A model generated the notes under the pieces. It saw nothing but the letters and a program-made list of their open reading frames with translations, had not been told where the DNA came from and ran no database searches. A stretch of 64,000 nt of DNA, taken from Sinorhizobium fredii NGR234 (GTDB lineage Bacteria; Pseudomonadota; Alphaproteobacteria; Rhizobiales; Rhizobiaceae). Where the stretch lies: assembly GCF_000018545.1 (NCBI RefSeq), contig NC_012587.1, forward strand, positions 2,046,001 to 2,110,000, given 5' to 3'. The stretch's first letter is position 1, and every line of letters starts with the position of its first letter. Below are positions 16,901 through 24,744 of the stretch, piece after piece. The translations under genes were made by a program, and so were the position numbers.

Positions 16901-17030
16901 TCGACCCGACGAGATCGTAGCAGAGCGCCGTGACGATGCGGCGCTCGCTGCCAGGCGCGGCGGGACCGCCGGCACGGGTAGTGCGGCTGGCTGCTCTTCG
17001 TGGTGTATTGGTTCGGCTTTCGCGCAGCAT
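13956..17030 (-). CDS. Cyclase-like/AAA ATPase/TPR regulator leading the YcaO/TfuA operon
   Basis: The 1024-residue protein has three parts. Residues about 30 to 200 are a class III nucleotide-cyclase fold. Both metal aspartates are present (Asp39 in CYDLVGST, Asp83 in AGDGG) and so is Arg161 (AMAARLQ), but the transition-state Asn position is Ala157, so catalysis is doubtful. Residues about 225 to 560 are an AAA/STAND ATPase with P-loop GDAGIGKS (256-263) and Walker B VVIAVEDIHW. The rest is alpha-helical TPR-like repeat. No terminal DNA-binding HTH was seen. Such proteins usually sense signals and switch by ATP binding. It is the first gene of the operon and overlaps ycaO, so it probably controls or senses the modified product. 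Confidence 0.8.
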   Translation of the reverse strand: MLRESRTNTPRRAASRTTRAGGPAAPGSERRIVTALCYDLVGSTDLLHVMDIEDYQDLMSAFQESSRQSIASHSGVMQHEAGDGGVALFPIDLDAKDAASLAIRAGLAIVDGCKSVGQEGGRDDLRVRVGIATSAALIRDMERESWLQEPVTGAALAMAARLQVIAEPNGVLVSEETRNLAGRSHAFVFQGSKTLKGFSAPEKVWRALGHKMEVDRFYAYGRLGGPFINRESELNTIVRTWDGVLAGRGASLIIEGDAGIGKSRLLREIRRKTRDRRSKLFFFQCLPGGLRSTLHPLLHSFPVSTTRHGQMGVTASDVATLFGRNGIEDKEAIDVFAYLLGAEGQNQSLANDNPKAIREKAHRALLRTLEAVCRGGPVVIAVEDIHWIDPTSRDLLGEAARLIDQFPIFLVLTSRRGSPAVWLDAANPLRLSLRPLDSDETRRAIRAKWPEHRLARLPELFEVAERISGGVPLFIEEICQWASQDAEADEASLSENMKPAHLSAFESILDARLQHLGPAREVARAAAAAGTQVTLPLLRVLLPDFSKKAIASAADTLCETGFLTRVRAPGRIAYGFRHVLIQETIYNALLRKQRQVLHRRLFGAVGQNRGMAAWIDTGALAEHAERAGLLENAVELLIAAGKESSSRSAMIEARQYLEHALRLCSQLGEGRPVETLQLAALTALGPILTGLVGLNSPPARKLYEDGVEIARRQPMDEQSKWFPIYWGWWFTGSNFRVMHDRALEVQAMLARADDPEIQLQVNHCIWAIDFNLGRHRETQEAIKAGLALYDEQTARRSRMEFGGHDAKVCALGQFALSLWLTGQTKASDTALSKMIAFVDRIAHAPSKAHSLDTEAVSAFYRDDFERLTEVTERMAHFATKHEMQSLSGLSLLFGGWAEAHKGSLDDGHSAFREGLSLLRKLGAVADLPIYLYMHATLLGRACKTGEAIDIVNEAIQKAEETGHAYWLAELHRCRAVLNAQAGAHRDVLAEDLRSAIDIAEGQGAMALAKRARQSVQEFGVVVRC

Positions 17031-17259
17031 GCACCACCACCCCGCATTCGGCAGCGCGCTTCCGTGAGACTTAGACGCGCATGTTCACGACAAATAATCT
17101 GTTTCTTGCAATTCCTGAAATATCTCGTCTGAGGAGACGCGCTGGTAAGTCTACTCGCTCTCCTTCCCTTGGCGAAGCCAAGGCTGCTCGTCGGACCGGT
17201 CTATGTCAATCGGCGCAGAGTTGCAACGATCTCGCCGCTCCAATACGCGGCCCATACTG

Positions 17260-17892
17260 TCAGCTCTTCTGCAGGGCGAGATGGGCGCCCAATCCGACGA
17301 GGGTCGCGCCGCCGATGCGTTGCACCAGGCGCTGCGTCCGACTTGAACGCTTGAGCCTCGATAGAAGCGCACCGGCGAGCACGACACAAAGAATATCCGC
17401 CGACGAGAACATCAGGTTGACGACCGATCCGAGGACGACGAACTGAAGCCAGACGGGTAGCGACGCCGAGGCATCGACGAACTGCGGCAGGAAGGCAACG
17501 AAGAAGATCGCAGTCTTCGGGTTGAGAATCTCGACTGCGATGCTCTCGAAAAACGCACGTTTTCCCGATTTCGCCTGGACGTCCGGCAGGTTGGCTTCGC
17601 CATGCACCTTTGCACGGAAGAGTGACACGCCCATCCAGATCAGATAGGCGGCGCCGGCGAGTTTGACGGTCAGATAGAGCGTGGGCACGGCATGAAAGAG
17701 CGCCGAAAGCCCCGCCGCGGCCGCAGCAACGTGCACATAGCCGCCGACATGAATACCGAACGTCGCCATCAAGCCGGACCAGCGGCCGCGCGCAACCGTC
17801 TGGGCGGTCGCGTAGAGCATGGCCGGTCCCGGCACATAGGCGAAGACGGCAGTGGTGATGAGAAAAGTGATCAGCAATCCGGTCGACGGCAT
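17260..17892 (-). CDS. LysE/RhtB family exporter
   Basis: The 210-residue inner-membrane protein has about six hydrophobic segments. It carries the family signatures YVPGPAMLYATAQTVARGR (the G/A-x-PGP motif near residue 20), FGIHVGGYVHVAAAA, KLAGAAYLIWMG and the mid-protein EILNPKTAIFFVAFLPQF. LysE/RhtB proteins export amino acids or derivatives by proton exchange. It starts 10 bases after the helicase stop on the same strand, so the two may be co-transcribed. The substrate cannot be inferred. It is the nearest gene upstream of the YcaO/TfuA operon, separated by about 230 bases. Confidence 0.88.
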   Translation of the reverse strand: MPSTGLLITFLITTAVFAYVPGPAMLYATAQTVARGRWSGLMATFGIHVGGYVHVAAAAAGLSALFHAVPTLYLTVKLAGAAYLIWMGVSLFRAKVHGEANLPDVQAKSGKRAFFESIAVEILNPKTAIFFVAFLPQFVDASASLPVWLQFVVLGSVVNLMFSSADILCVVLAGALLSRLKRSSRTQRLVQRIGGATLVGLGAHLALQKS

Positions 17893-17902
17893 TGTTGTCT
17901 CC

Positions 17903-19030
17903 TCACCTGACGATCGTCAGGCGCTCCGCCGCGCGGGTGATTGCCGTATAGAGCCAGCGTTCGCGCGTGTCGCGGAAGGCCCAGCTCTCGTCGAAGAGCA
18001 CGACATTGTCCCATTGCGAGCCCTGCGCCTTGTGCACGGTCAGCGCATAGCCGTAATCGAATTCGTCGTAGCGTTTGCGGGTGGACCAGGGAATTTCGCC
18101 CTCAACGTCCTCGAAGGCCGCTTTCAGCAGCTTGATCTTCGCCGCGCCGCGATCCATGTCGTCGTCCTCGGGGCGGATCATCAGGTTGATCCCCGGCTTA
18201 ACCGTCTCCTTCGACGAGCTCATCACCTGCCAGAGCGAACCGTTGAGCAAGCCCTTGGCCGGATCATTCCTGAGGCAGACGAGCTTGTCGCCCGATTGCG
18301 GATACTCGCTCGTAAAGCCCTTCAGCTCGCGCAGACGCTGGTTGTAGCGCCGCCGCGTCCGGTTGGTGCCGACAAGCACTTGGTCGGCCTCTAGCACCAG
18401 AGGCTGGGTCACTTCGCCCTTGGAGATGATCTGCGCCGTGCCGAAGTCGCCATGCATGATCTCCTTGCCCTCGCGCACATGCATGGCAAGCTGGATGATC
18501 GGGTTGTCGCGCGCCTGGCGGTGAATGTCGGTCAGCAGATAGTCCGGTTCGTGATTGGTGAAATAGCCGCCGCCCGTCACCGGCGGCAGCTGCCCCGGGT
18601 CGCCGAGCACGAGAATTGGCGTGCCGAAGCTCATCAGGTCCTTGCCGAGCGCTTCGTCGACCATCGAGCATTCGTCGATGATGATCAGTGCCGCCTTGGC
18701 GACGGGGCTCTGGCGGTTGATTGCAAACATCGGCGCAATCGACGTCTTGCCGGTTTCCTCGTCCTCGACCTCCTCTTCGCCCCGCGGCCGGTAGATCAGC
18801 GAATGGATGGTCTTCGCATTGCTGGCCCCCTTGGATCGCAGCACCTGCGCAGCCTTGCCGGTGAAGGCCGCAAAAAGCACCTCGCCGTCGACATGCTCGG
18901 CAAAGTATCGGGCGAGCGTCGTCTTGCCGGTCCCGGCATAGCCGAACAGCCGGAACAGCGGCGAGCGGCCTTCCTTCAGCCAACGCGAAACGGCCTTCAG
19001 GGCCTCATCCTGTTGCGGAGCGAATTGCAT
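17903..19030 (-). CDS. RecD-like SF1B ATP-dependent DNA helicase
   Basis: The 375-residue protein has the SF1 helicase motifs in order: I (FGYAGTGKTTLARYFAEH, near residue 30), Ia (FAAFTGKAAQVLRSKG), II (ALIIIDECSMVDEALGKDL), III (LVLGDPGQLPPVTGGGYF), IV (LTDIHRQARDNPIIQLA), V and VI (YALTVHKAQGSQWDNVVLFD, then LYTAITRAAERLTIV). The layout matches short RecD2/Dda-type 5'-3' helicases without the RecD N-terminal domain. The conserved N-terminus FAPQQDEAL supports the start at 19030; longer in-frame starts upstream add unrelated sequence. Likely roles are DNA repair or clearing replication blocks. Confidence 0.9.
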   Translation of the reverse strand: MQFAPQQDEALKAVSRWLKEGRSPLFRLFGYAGTGKTTLARYFAEHVDGEVLFAAFTGKAAQVLRSKGASNAKTIHSLIYRPRGEEEVEDEETGKTSIAPMFAINRQSPVAKAALIIIDECSMVDEALGKDLMSFGTPILVLGDPGQLPPVTGGGYFTNHEPDYLLTDIHRQARDNPIIQLAMHVREGKEIMHGDFGTAQIISKGEVTQPLVLEADQVLVGTNRTRRRYNQRLRELKGFTSEYPQSGDKLVCLRNDPAKGLLNGSLWQVMSSSKETVKPGINLMIRPEDDDMDRGAAKIKLLKAAFEDVEGEIPWSTRKRYDEFDYGYALTVHKAQGSQWDNVVLFDESWAFRDTRERWLYTAITRAAERLTIVR

Positions 19031-19326
19031 GGGCTGAAGTGTCAGGATTCGGCGCCTCGGCGCAAGCCCGGATTTCCATCTACCCCCGCCGGAGATGTCT
19101 CGGCGCTCACAATGCCGCACCGCTGCACTTGCGCGAAATCTTCTGCGGCTCGAGAGGCATCAATCGGTCTCATGCACTGCGTCCGGACGCCCACTCTCCA
19201 TGAAGATCGCTGTAGCGGTTTCTTGGCATGGCACCTTGAATCGGCGCGCGCGATGCTGCTAACAACTCGAGCAGCTGCATACTGTGTGCACAAGCAGCGA
19301 AAAAGCCCTCCTCACTGGAGAAACCC

Positions 19327-20415
19327 TTGAAGCCGGAACATCCCGCAACGCCGATGACGCCCGAGAGCACCGGGGTAGGTCGTTTGCCTCAGATTTGGCA
19401 ATGGTGTCTGCTGGCCGCGCTTTCCCTGATTCTTGCTGCCCTGCTCGAAATGGCGGGCATTCCTGCCGGGCTGCTGATGGGACCCATGGTTGCCGGCGCG
19501 CTCGTCGGCATGAACGGCGGCACGATCCGCCTACCCCGCCAGTTCTTTTTCTGCGTCCAGGTCGTTCTGGCGATGATGATCGCCGGCTCGATGCGGCCCG
19601 ATCTGTTCGCGACCTTTTCCAGCAATTGGCCGCTCTTCCTCGCCGTCATCCTGTCGGTGATCGGCGTCAGCACGCTCTGCGGCTGGACAATCACCCGGAT
19701 GCGCATCTTGCCTGGAACGACAGCGATCTGGGGGTCCTCGGCCGGCGCCGCCTCGACGATGCTGCTGATGGCGGACGCTTATGGTGCGGATGCCCGTCTC
19801 GTAGCCTTCATGCAGTATCTGCGGGTCGTCTTCGTCGCCGGCGCAGCGACGATGGTCGCACATCTCTGGGTCAGCGGCACGGAGGCCGAGACCGCGACCC
19901 GCTGGTTTGCGCCGGTCGCCGGCCTGCCCTTCCTCGCGACCCTTTCCGTCGGCATCGTCGGCGGCTTCCTCGGCAAGTTGCTGCGCGTGCCAGCCGGGGC
20001 CTTCCTCGTTCCCTTCGCCATTGGTTCCGCTCTCAATGTCACCGGCATGTTGACGATCGAATTGCCGCAATGGCTGCTAGCGCTTTCCTTCGCGCTGCTC
20101 GGTTGGAACATCGGGCTGAGTTTCACCCGCAGCATCATCGCGCATGCGCGCCGCGCCTTCTTGCCGACGCTCGTCTCCATCTTCGTACTCATGGCCTTTT
20201 CCGGCGCGCTTGCCGTGCTGCTCATCAAGGCGGCCGGCATCGATCCGCTGACCGCCTATCTCGCCACCAGTCCAGGCGGCCTCGATTCGATCGCCGTCAT
20301 CGCCGCCTCGAGCGATGTCGACTTGCCCTTCGTCATGGCGCTGCAGACCGCCCGGCTTCTGATCATTACGCTCATCGGGCCGGTCCTCGCCCGTTTTGTC
20401 GCCGACCGCGTCTGA
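19327..20415 (+). CDS. AbrB-type duplicated-domain membrane protein
   Basis: The 362-residue protein has about ten transmembrane segments in two homologous halves. Each half contains a PAGxLxGPMxxGAL-like block: IPAGLLMGPMVAGALVGMNG in the first, VPAGAFLVPFAIGSALNVTG in the second. The motif SPGGLDSIAVIAASSDVDLP near the C-terminus is typical of the Gneg_AbrB_dup family, often misnamed ammonia monooxygenase. It is likely a transporter of unknown substrate. The start is TTG 19327, six bases after TGGAG; the first ATG (19354) has no ribosome site. It is monocistronic and divergent from the helicase gene. The preceding ~296 bases contain no visible gene. Confidence 0.8.
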   Translation: MKPEHPATPMTPESTGVGRLPQIWQWCLLAALSLILAALLEMAGIPAGLLMGPMVAGALVGMNGGTIRLPRQFFFCVQVVLAMMIAGSMRPDLFATFSSNWPLFLAVILSVIGVSTLCGWTITRMRILPGTTAIWGSSAGAASTMLLMADAYGADARLVAFMQYLRVVFVAGAATMVAHLWVSGTEAETATRWFAPVAGLPFLATLSVGIVGGFLGKLLRVPAGAFLVPFAIGSALNVTGMLTIELPQWLLALSFALLGWNIGLSFTRSIIAHARRAFLPTLVSIFVLMAFSGALAVLLIKAAGIDPLTAYLATSPGGLDSIAVIAASSDVDLPFVMALQTARLLIITLIGPVLARFVADRV

Positions 20416-20512
20416 ATTGAGAACCCGACCACCCCGCGAAATGCGCCCTCACAACTTTCGCGGGCGAGCCGGGAATAAATCCTGAACCGTCCGTGTCTCA
20501 CTTCGCGAACCT

Positions 20513-20524
20513 GGAACCGGTTCC
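20513..20524. promoter_or_regulatory. Perfect palindrome upstream of the ECF sigma operon
   Basis: ggaaccggttcc is a perfect 12-base palindrome about 80 bases before the first gene of the sigma/anti-sigma operon. Its ggaac half resembles ECF sigma -35 elements, so it may mark an autoregulated promoter. No matching -10 element was confirmed. Confidence 0.35.
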
Positions 20525-20602
20525 GCGTATAGCCCGCCACTTGGCCAAGGCCGGGTGTGCGGCGTTGCGTGAACTTCGTAGGCTTGAGGAAGGAACCCAC
20601 CC

Positions 20603-20977
20603 ATGAGAACGTTTGCATTGGCCATTGCCATTTCCCTTGCCACGACCGCCTCGGCGTTCGCGGCGCCGCCGGTAAAAACGGTGGAGAGTGAAAAAGGTCC
20701 CGTGCTTGCCGCGGCCAACGGCATGACGCTTTACACGTATAAGGACGACCAGAAGGGCGTCTCCGCCTGCTATGATCAATGCGCCAAGAACTGGCCACCC
20801 TTCATGGTGGAAGGCAACGCAATGCCTGAAGGCGCTTACTCGATCGTCGAGCGCAAGGACGGCAGCAAGCAATGGGCCAAGGACGGCATGCCGCTCTATT
20901 TCTGGGTAAAAGACAAGAAGATGGGCGATATCACCGGTGACGGTGTGAAGGGCGAATGGGATGTCGCACGGCCGTGA
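20603..20977 (+). CDS. Secreted YxxxxD-repeat protein, first gene of the ECF sigma operon
   Basis: The 124-residue protein has a Sec signal (cleavage near ASAFA-APP). It carries the COG4315 repeat signature twice: MTLYTYKDDQKGVSACYDQC with KNWPPF, then MPLYFWVKDKKMGDITGDGV. These exported proteins often sit with ECF sigma and anti-sigma genes and may contribute to envelope or redox stress sensing. The Cys pair in ACYDQCAKNWPP is conserved. It overlaps the sigma gene by 17 bases, so co-expression is certain. A similar three-gene set accompanies RpoE1 of S. meliloti, as I recall it. Confidence 0.85.
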   Translation: MRTFALAIAISLATTASAFAAPPVKTVESEKGPVLAAANGMTLYTYKDDQKGVSACYDQCAKNWPPFMVEGNAMPEGAYSIVERKDGSKQWAKDGMPLYFWVKDKKMGDITGDGVKGEWDVARP

Positions 20978-21509
20978 CGGCTCGGAGGCGGGCGCGGACG
21001 CTTCCGCGCCCGACCCTTTCGAAGAGGACGTTCTCAGCCTGATGCCAGCGCTCAGGCGCTATTCGCGCAGCCTCGCGCGGTCCGATTCGGACGGCGAGGA
21101 CCTGTTGCAGGATTGCGTCGAGAAAGTGCTGGCGCGCCGTCAGCAATGGCGCGGCGTGAACCTGCGCGCCTGGGTTTTCACGATCATGACCAACCTCTAT
21201 CGCAACCGCCATCGCCACCGCGCGCTGCACCCCGAGGTCGAATACGACGAGGCGCTTGGGCTCGTTGCCGAAGAGCAAAACGCCGATCCATTGCAAAGCC
21301 GCCTACTCGAACGCGCGCTGGATCGGCTGTCGGCGGAGAACCGCTCGGTACTGATGCTCGTGGTCATCGAAGGATACCGCTATCAGGATGTCGCGGAAAT
21401 GATGGCCATTCCGATCGGCACGGTGATGTCGCGCCTGTCACGCGCCCGCCGCCAGCTCGCCGAAGCGATGAAGGATGACAACGTGATCACCCTGCGGAGA
21501 CCGAAATGA
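20961..21509 (+). CDS. ECF RNA polymerase sigma factor
   Basis: The 182-residue sigma-70 family protein has region 2 at about residues 25 to 90 (LMPALRRYSRSLARSDSDGE, DLLQDCVEKVL, RAWVFTIMTNLYRNRHR) and region 4 at about 120 to 170 (ALDRLSAENRSVLMLVVIEG, YRYQDVAEMMAIPIGTVMSR, LSRARRQL). Regions 1.1 and 3 are missing, as in ECF sigmas. It overlaps both neighbours (17 and 4 bases), forming a tightly coupled operon with a secreted protein and an anti-sigma factor. It is probably activated when the anti-sigma is released by an envelope or oxidant signal. Confidence 0.93.
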   Translation: MSHGRDGSEAGADASAPDPFEEDVLSLMPALRRYSRSLARSDSDGEDLLQDCVEKVLARRQQWRGVNLRAWVFTIMTNLYRNRHRHRALHPEVEYDEALGLVAEEQNADPLQSRLLERALDRLSAENRSVLMLVVIEGYRYQDVAEMMAIPIGTVMSRLSRARRQLAEAMKDDNVITLRRPK

Positions 21510-22318
21510 CGGATGAATTCAGCACCGTCTCCGAAGACGAACTGCACGCCTATGTCGATGGCCATCTCGGCCAGCCGGAGCGGCAGCGTGTCGAAGCCTG
21601 GCTGGAAAGGCACCCGGTCCGCGCCCAAGAAGTCCGCGAATGGCAGGCCCAGGCGGCTGCGCTGCAACAACATTTCGCTTCCTATGCCCGAGACAATGAA
21701 GGCGATCGGGCGCTGCTTTCCGCCCGTTTCGACCAGGACAACGCCGTCACGTCATCCCACGCCACCACGCTCCGTCGCATCGCCGCCGGCCTGCTGATTT
21801 TTGCGACCGGTGTCCTTGCCGGTATCTATGCCGCGCCCACCCTTGCCCCCGATCAGCGGCTCGAAACGGCTGAGAACCCCGACAGCCTTCCCCGCCAGGC
21901 GCAATCCGCCTTCCTCGTCTACGCGAGCGAAGTGCGCCATCCGGTCGAAGTCGGGGCCGACCAACAGGCACATCTGGCGACCTGGCTCGGCAAGCGGCTC
22001 GATTACGGGTTGAAGATCCCCGATCTCTCGGCGCTCGGATTTTCGCTGGTCGGCGGCCGGCTGATCCCCGTCAATGGCACGGCAGGCGCCATGCTGATGT
22101 ATGAGGATGGCTCCGGCCAGCGCCTGACCGTGCTCCTCGGCCGCAACAGGGACAATCGCGAAACGAGCTTCCGCATTGCCAGCCAGGGCGCCCTCGGGAC
22201 CTTCTACTGGATCGACGGCGAGATCGGCTACGCGGTCACCGGCGAGGTACCGCGCGACCTCCTGCAGAAGGTCGCCCACGAATGCTACCGGCAATTCGAG
22301 GCTGCCGACGCATCGTAG
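21506..22318 (+). CDS. Anti-sigma factor, single-pass membrane protein
   Basis: The 270-residue protein begins with an anti-sigma-like helical domain (SEDELHAYVDGHLGQPERQR, VEAWLERHP). One transmembrane helix (RRIAAGLLIFATGVLAGIYA, near residue 92 to 112) and an exported domain of about 155 residues follow. The DELHAYVDGHL segment is the hallmark of putative transmembrane transcriptional regulators acting as anti-sigma factors in alphaproteobacteria. No zinc HxxxCxxC motif is present. Its ATG overlaps the sigma stop by 4 bases. It should hold the sigma factor at the membrane until its external domain receives a signal. Confidence 0.88.
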   Translation: MTDEFSTVSEDELHAYVDGHLGQPERQRVEAWLERHPVRAQEVREWQAQAAALQQHFASYARDNEGDRALLSARFDQDNAVTSSHATTLRRIAAGLLIFATGVLAGIYAAPTLAPDQRLETAENPDSLPRQAQSAFLVYASEVRHPVEVGADQQAHLATWLGKRLDYGLKIPDLSALGFSLVGGRLIPVNGTAGAMLMYEDGSGQRLTVLLGRNRDNRETSFRIASQGALGTFYWIDGEIGYAVTGEVPRDLLQKVAHECYRQFEAADAS

Positions 22319-22329
22319 CGGCCGCTGGC

Positions 22330-22707
22330 TCATTCCTGCCGGCGCGGATCGTTTTCCAGGATGATCGGCTTGCCGTGCGGCGTCGCCTCGGCGGCACGCT
22401 GCCAGCTTCTGACCAGCGCCTCGAGTTCCGGGGCAGAGGTGATCGACAGGTTCGCCACGAGGTGGCTGAGCGCCGCCACCCAGCAATCGTAGTAGTCGCT
22501 GCCGTCGGCCTTGCGCTCGGGCTTGTGAAGCTCAGCCGAAAGTGCCTCGGCCCATTCCGTCCAGGAAAACACGCCCTGTTCGTGGAGCCGGACGGTCATG
22601 GCGAAGGCCGCCGCCTGCCACGGCTCGGCGAAGACTGGATCGCCATCCGCCGATTTCGGCAGTTCGGCGGAGGCGACCAACGGAGATGCGGTGTTACACG
22701 CGCTCAA
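22330..22707 (-). CDS. Nitrile hydratase accessory protein
   Basis: This 125-residue protein shows the accessory/beta-subunit-like pattern: DPVFAEPWQAAAFAMTVRLH, GVFSWTEWAEALS, then DYYDCWVAALSHLV. Such small proteins help load cobalt into the alpha subunit by subunit exchange. It is homologous to the N-terminal part of the beta subunit. Its start overlaps the end of nthB by 14 bases and it is the last gene of the nthAB operon, as expected for cobalt-type enzymes. The product is soluble and cytoplasmic. Confidence 0.88.
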   Translation of the reverse strand: MSACNTASPLVASAELPKSADGDPVFAEPWQAAAFAMTVRLHEQGVFSWTEWAEALSAELHKPERKADGSDYYDCWVAALSHLVANLSITSAPELEALVRSWQRAAEATPHGKPIILENDPRRQE

Positions 22708-23353
22708 GATAGCTCTCCCATGCGTCGATCGAGACGGTCAGCGACGGATCGGCGCCCTCGCCCCAGACCTCGCCGCCATCGAAGACGACCGTGTAGACCC
22801 ATTGCGGGTTCTCGCCCTCGCCGTGAGCGTTGTCGTCCGGGAAGACAAAACTGCCCTGCACCGCTTCCACGACGCCCATCTTGGCGCGGGCATAGCGCGG
22901 CAGGCGCGTGTGGGTTTCCGGATTGAAGTTTTTTGTGCGTACGCGTTCGCCGACAGCAAAACGCGGCGGCGCAGCGACGGGCCGGTCGCAAGGCCCGCCT
23001 TTGGCGAGCACGCCCGCCACCATATCGGCCTTGAGCACCCGCTTCGGCTCGCGCCCCTTTTCGAGCATATGGCCGGCATCGAGCTCCGTTTGAGACACGA
23101 AGCCATGGCGCTTCAGCAGCGTTTCCAGCGCCCGGGTCCAGATTTCGTAATAGCTTGCCGCGAGATAGGTCGCAGGCGGCAGGCTTTCGCGCGCATGCCG
23201 GCTTTCGTCGATCGTCCAGGCGCCGAAGGCGCCGCAGGAGAGCGTGATGCCGAGCGCCCGTTTCTCCCATTCCGCATGGAAACAGGGCTCGTCCTTCTCC
23301 GGCGCGATCGGGCCAAGGCCGTGCTGGCCGCCAAGGTCGTGCGGTCCGTTCAT
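22694..23353 (-). CDS. nthB: Nitrile hydratase beta subunit
   Basis: The 219-residue protein opens with the conserved [16 protein letters not shown] and has [13 protein letters not shown], then an SH3-like C-terminal domain with [32 protein letters not shown] and [14 protein letters not shown]. Together with NthA it hydrates nitriles to amides. It overlaps nthA by 4 bases (ATGA) and the accessory gene by 14. Length is standard for cobalt-type enzymes. No amidase gene follows within this window, so the resulting amide must be handled elsewhere. Confidence 0.95.
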   Translation of the reverse strand: MNGPHDLGGQHGLGPIAPEKDEPCFHAEWEKRALGITLSCGAFGAWTIDESRHARESLPPATYLAASYYEIWTRALETLLKRHGFVSQTELDAGHMLEKGREPKRVLKADMVAGVLAKGGPCDRPVAAPPRFAVGERVRTKNFNPETHTRLPRYARAKMGVVEAVQGSFVFPDDNAHGEGENPQWVYTVVFDGGEVWGEGADPSLTVSIDAWESYLERV

Positions 23354-23994
23354 CGGGCTGCCTCCGGTGATAATGCCAGCCCGGTGCCGATCATCGAGTC
23401 GCGCGTGACGAGTGCGGCCAGCGCCTCCTCGCCGAGCCCCGCGGTACTCTCGGGCCGTTCGGGCACGACGAGATAGCGCAGTTCCGCCGTCGAATCCCAG
23501 ACGCGGATCTTCTTCGCGACCGACAGCTCAAGCCCGAATTCGGCAAGCACGCCGCGCGGGTCGATGACGGCGCGCGAGCGATAGGGCGGCGCCTTGTACC
23601 AGACGGGCGGCAGGCCGAGCACGGCCCAGGGATAGCAGGAACAGAGCGTGCAGACGATGAGGTTGTGCGTATCCGGCGTGTTGAAGACGGCGCGCATATG
23701 CTCGCCTTGGCGACCGGCAAAGCCGAGGCTGGCGATCGCCGCCGTCGCATCACGCTGCAGCCAGTCGGCAAACTCCGCATCGCTCCAGGCCTTGGCGACG
23801 ACCCGGGCACCGTTGCGCGGCCCGACCTTCGTTTCGTAAGTCTCGACGATCGCATCGATTGCCGCCGGATCGATCAGCCCCTTTTCGGTCAGCACCGTTT
23901 CCAGAGCCTTCACCCGGGCTTCCATATCGGTGAAATGGTTGTCGTGATGGTGGTGACCGTGATCGTCTTCAGGGCCACGATGATTCTCGGACAT
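23350..23994 (-). CDS. nthA: Nitrile hydratase alpha subunit (cobalt type)
   Basis: The 214-residue catalytic subunit carries the metal site [10 protein letters not shown]. The Thr in VCTLC marks the cobalt rather than the iron form (VCSLC). Two of the cysteines become sulfenic and sulfinic acids in this family. Other blocks are [27 protein letters not shown] and [20 protein letters not shown]. The N-terminus has a His cluster (HGHHHHDNH, residues about 12 to 20), which may help bind metal. It is the first gene of a three-gene overlapping operon. The enzyme could act on plant or soil nitriles such as indole-acetonitrile; that substrate is a guess. Confidence 0.95.
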   Translation of the reverse strand: MSENHRGPEDDHGHHHHDNHFTDMEARVKALETVLTEKGLIDPAAIDAIVETYETKVGPRNGARVVAKAWSDAEFADWLQRDATAAIASLGFAGRQGEHMRAVFNTPDTHNLIVCTLCSCYPWAVLGLPPVWYKAPPYRSRAVIDPRGVLAEFGLELSVAKKIRVWDSTAELRYLVVPERPESTAGLGEEALAALVTRDSMIGTGLALSPEAAR

Positions 23995-24085
23995 TCTGCG
24001 CCTCCTCTGCCGGAAACACGGCTATTTCTAATGCATTAGGGCGGAATTCGGAATCAACATATCAAAGTATTTTCACCGAGCGCCA

Positions 24086-24682
24086 TCATTGCTTTAGCAT
24101 CGGCCAAAGGCTGACGACGAGCAGCACCGCCATGGTGATGTTGAACCATTTGAGCCGCGCCGGCTCCGAAAGCCATTGCCTGAGCACCGATCCGAAGCCC
24201 GCCCAGGTGGAGACGCTTGGCACGTTGACGATCGCGAAGACGAGACCGACGACGAGCACGCTCATGAGATAGCTGTCGCCGCCGGTATAGGTGGCCATTG
24301 CCGAGACTGCCATCACCCAGGCTTTCGGATTGACCCATTGGAAAGCGGCGGCCTGGAGGAAGGTCAAAGGCACCGCACCCGCCTTGCCCTCGCCGAGCGA
24401 GCGCGAGGAGCCGATTTTCCAGGCGATCCAGACGAGATAGGCACCGCCGGCGAACTTCAGCGTCGTATAGAGAAGCGGCACGGAGTGAAGCAGTGCTCCA
24501 AGCCCCAGGCCGACGGCGATCAACAAAACGAAAAAGCCGCCGCCGATGCCGAGCATATGCGGGATCGTTCGGGCAAAGCCGAAATTCACGCCCGAGGCAA
24601 ACAGCATCATGTTGTTGGGGCCTGGCGTGATCGATGTCGTGAGGGCGAACAAGAAAAGTGCCAAAAGCGTATCCGGTTGCAT
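24086..24682 (-). CDS. LysE family translocator
   Basis: The 198-residue inner-membrane protein has the LysE start MQPDTLLALFLFALTTSITP followed by GPNNMMLFASGVNFGFARTI (the PGPNN motif). Other blocks are KFAGGAYLVWIAWKIG and FQWVNPKAWVMAVSAMATY, with six hydrophobic segments. It exports amino acids or related small molecules. It stands alone downstream of the nitrile hydratase genes' divergent side. A perfect 12-base inverted repeat lies 63 bases upstream of its start and is a plausible operator. Confidence 0.88.
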   Translation of the reverse strand: MQPDTLLALFLFALTTSITPGPNNMMLFASGVNFGFARTIPHMLGIGGGFFVLLIAVGLGLGALLHSVPLLYTTLKFAGGAYLVWIAWKIGSSRSLGEGKAGAVPLTFLQAAAFQWVNPKAWVMAVSAMATYTGGDSYLMSVLVVGLVFAIVNVPSVSTWAGFGSVLRQWLSEPARLKWFNITMAVLLVVSLWPMLKQ

Positions 24683-24744
24683 ATATTTCTCTCTGAGCTT
24701 CGATCGGAGATCGGCGGCAGGTCAGCCTTCTCAGATCGATTCCT

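Noticed and set aside
17031..17259. Short RiPP precursor gene upstream of the YcaO/TfuA operon
   Set aside because: The minus-strand frames here are short and basic, lack a ribosome site and have no core-like Cys/Ser/Gly tail. A precursor here cannot be supported.
19284..20420. Alternative plus-strand frame in the AbrB-like gene
   Set aside because: Arg- and His-rich with no hydrophobic segments; the other frame gives a clean membrane protein.
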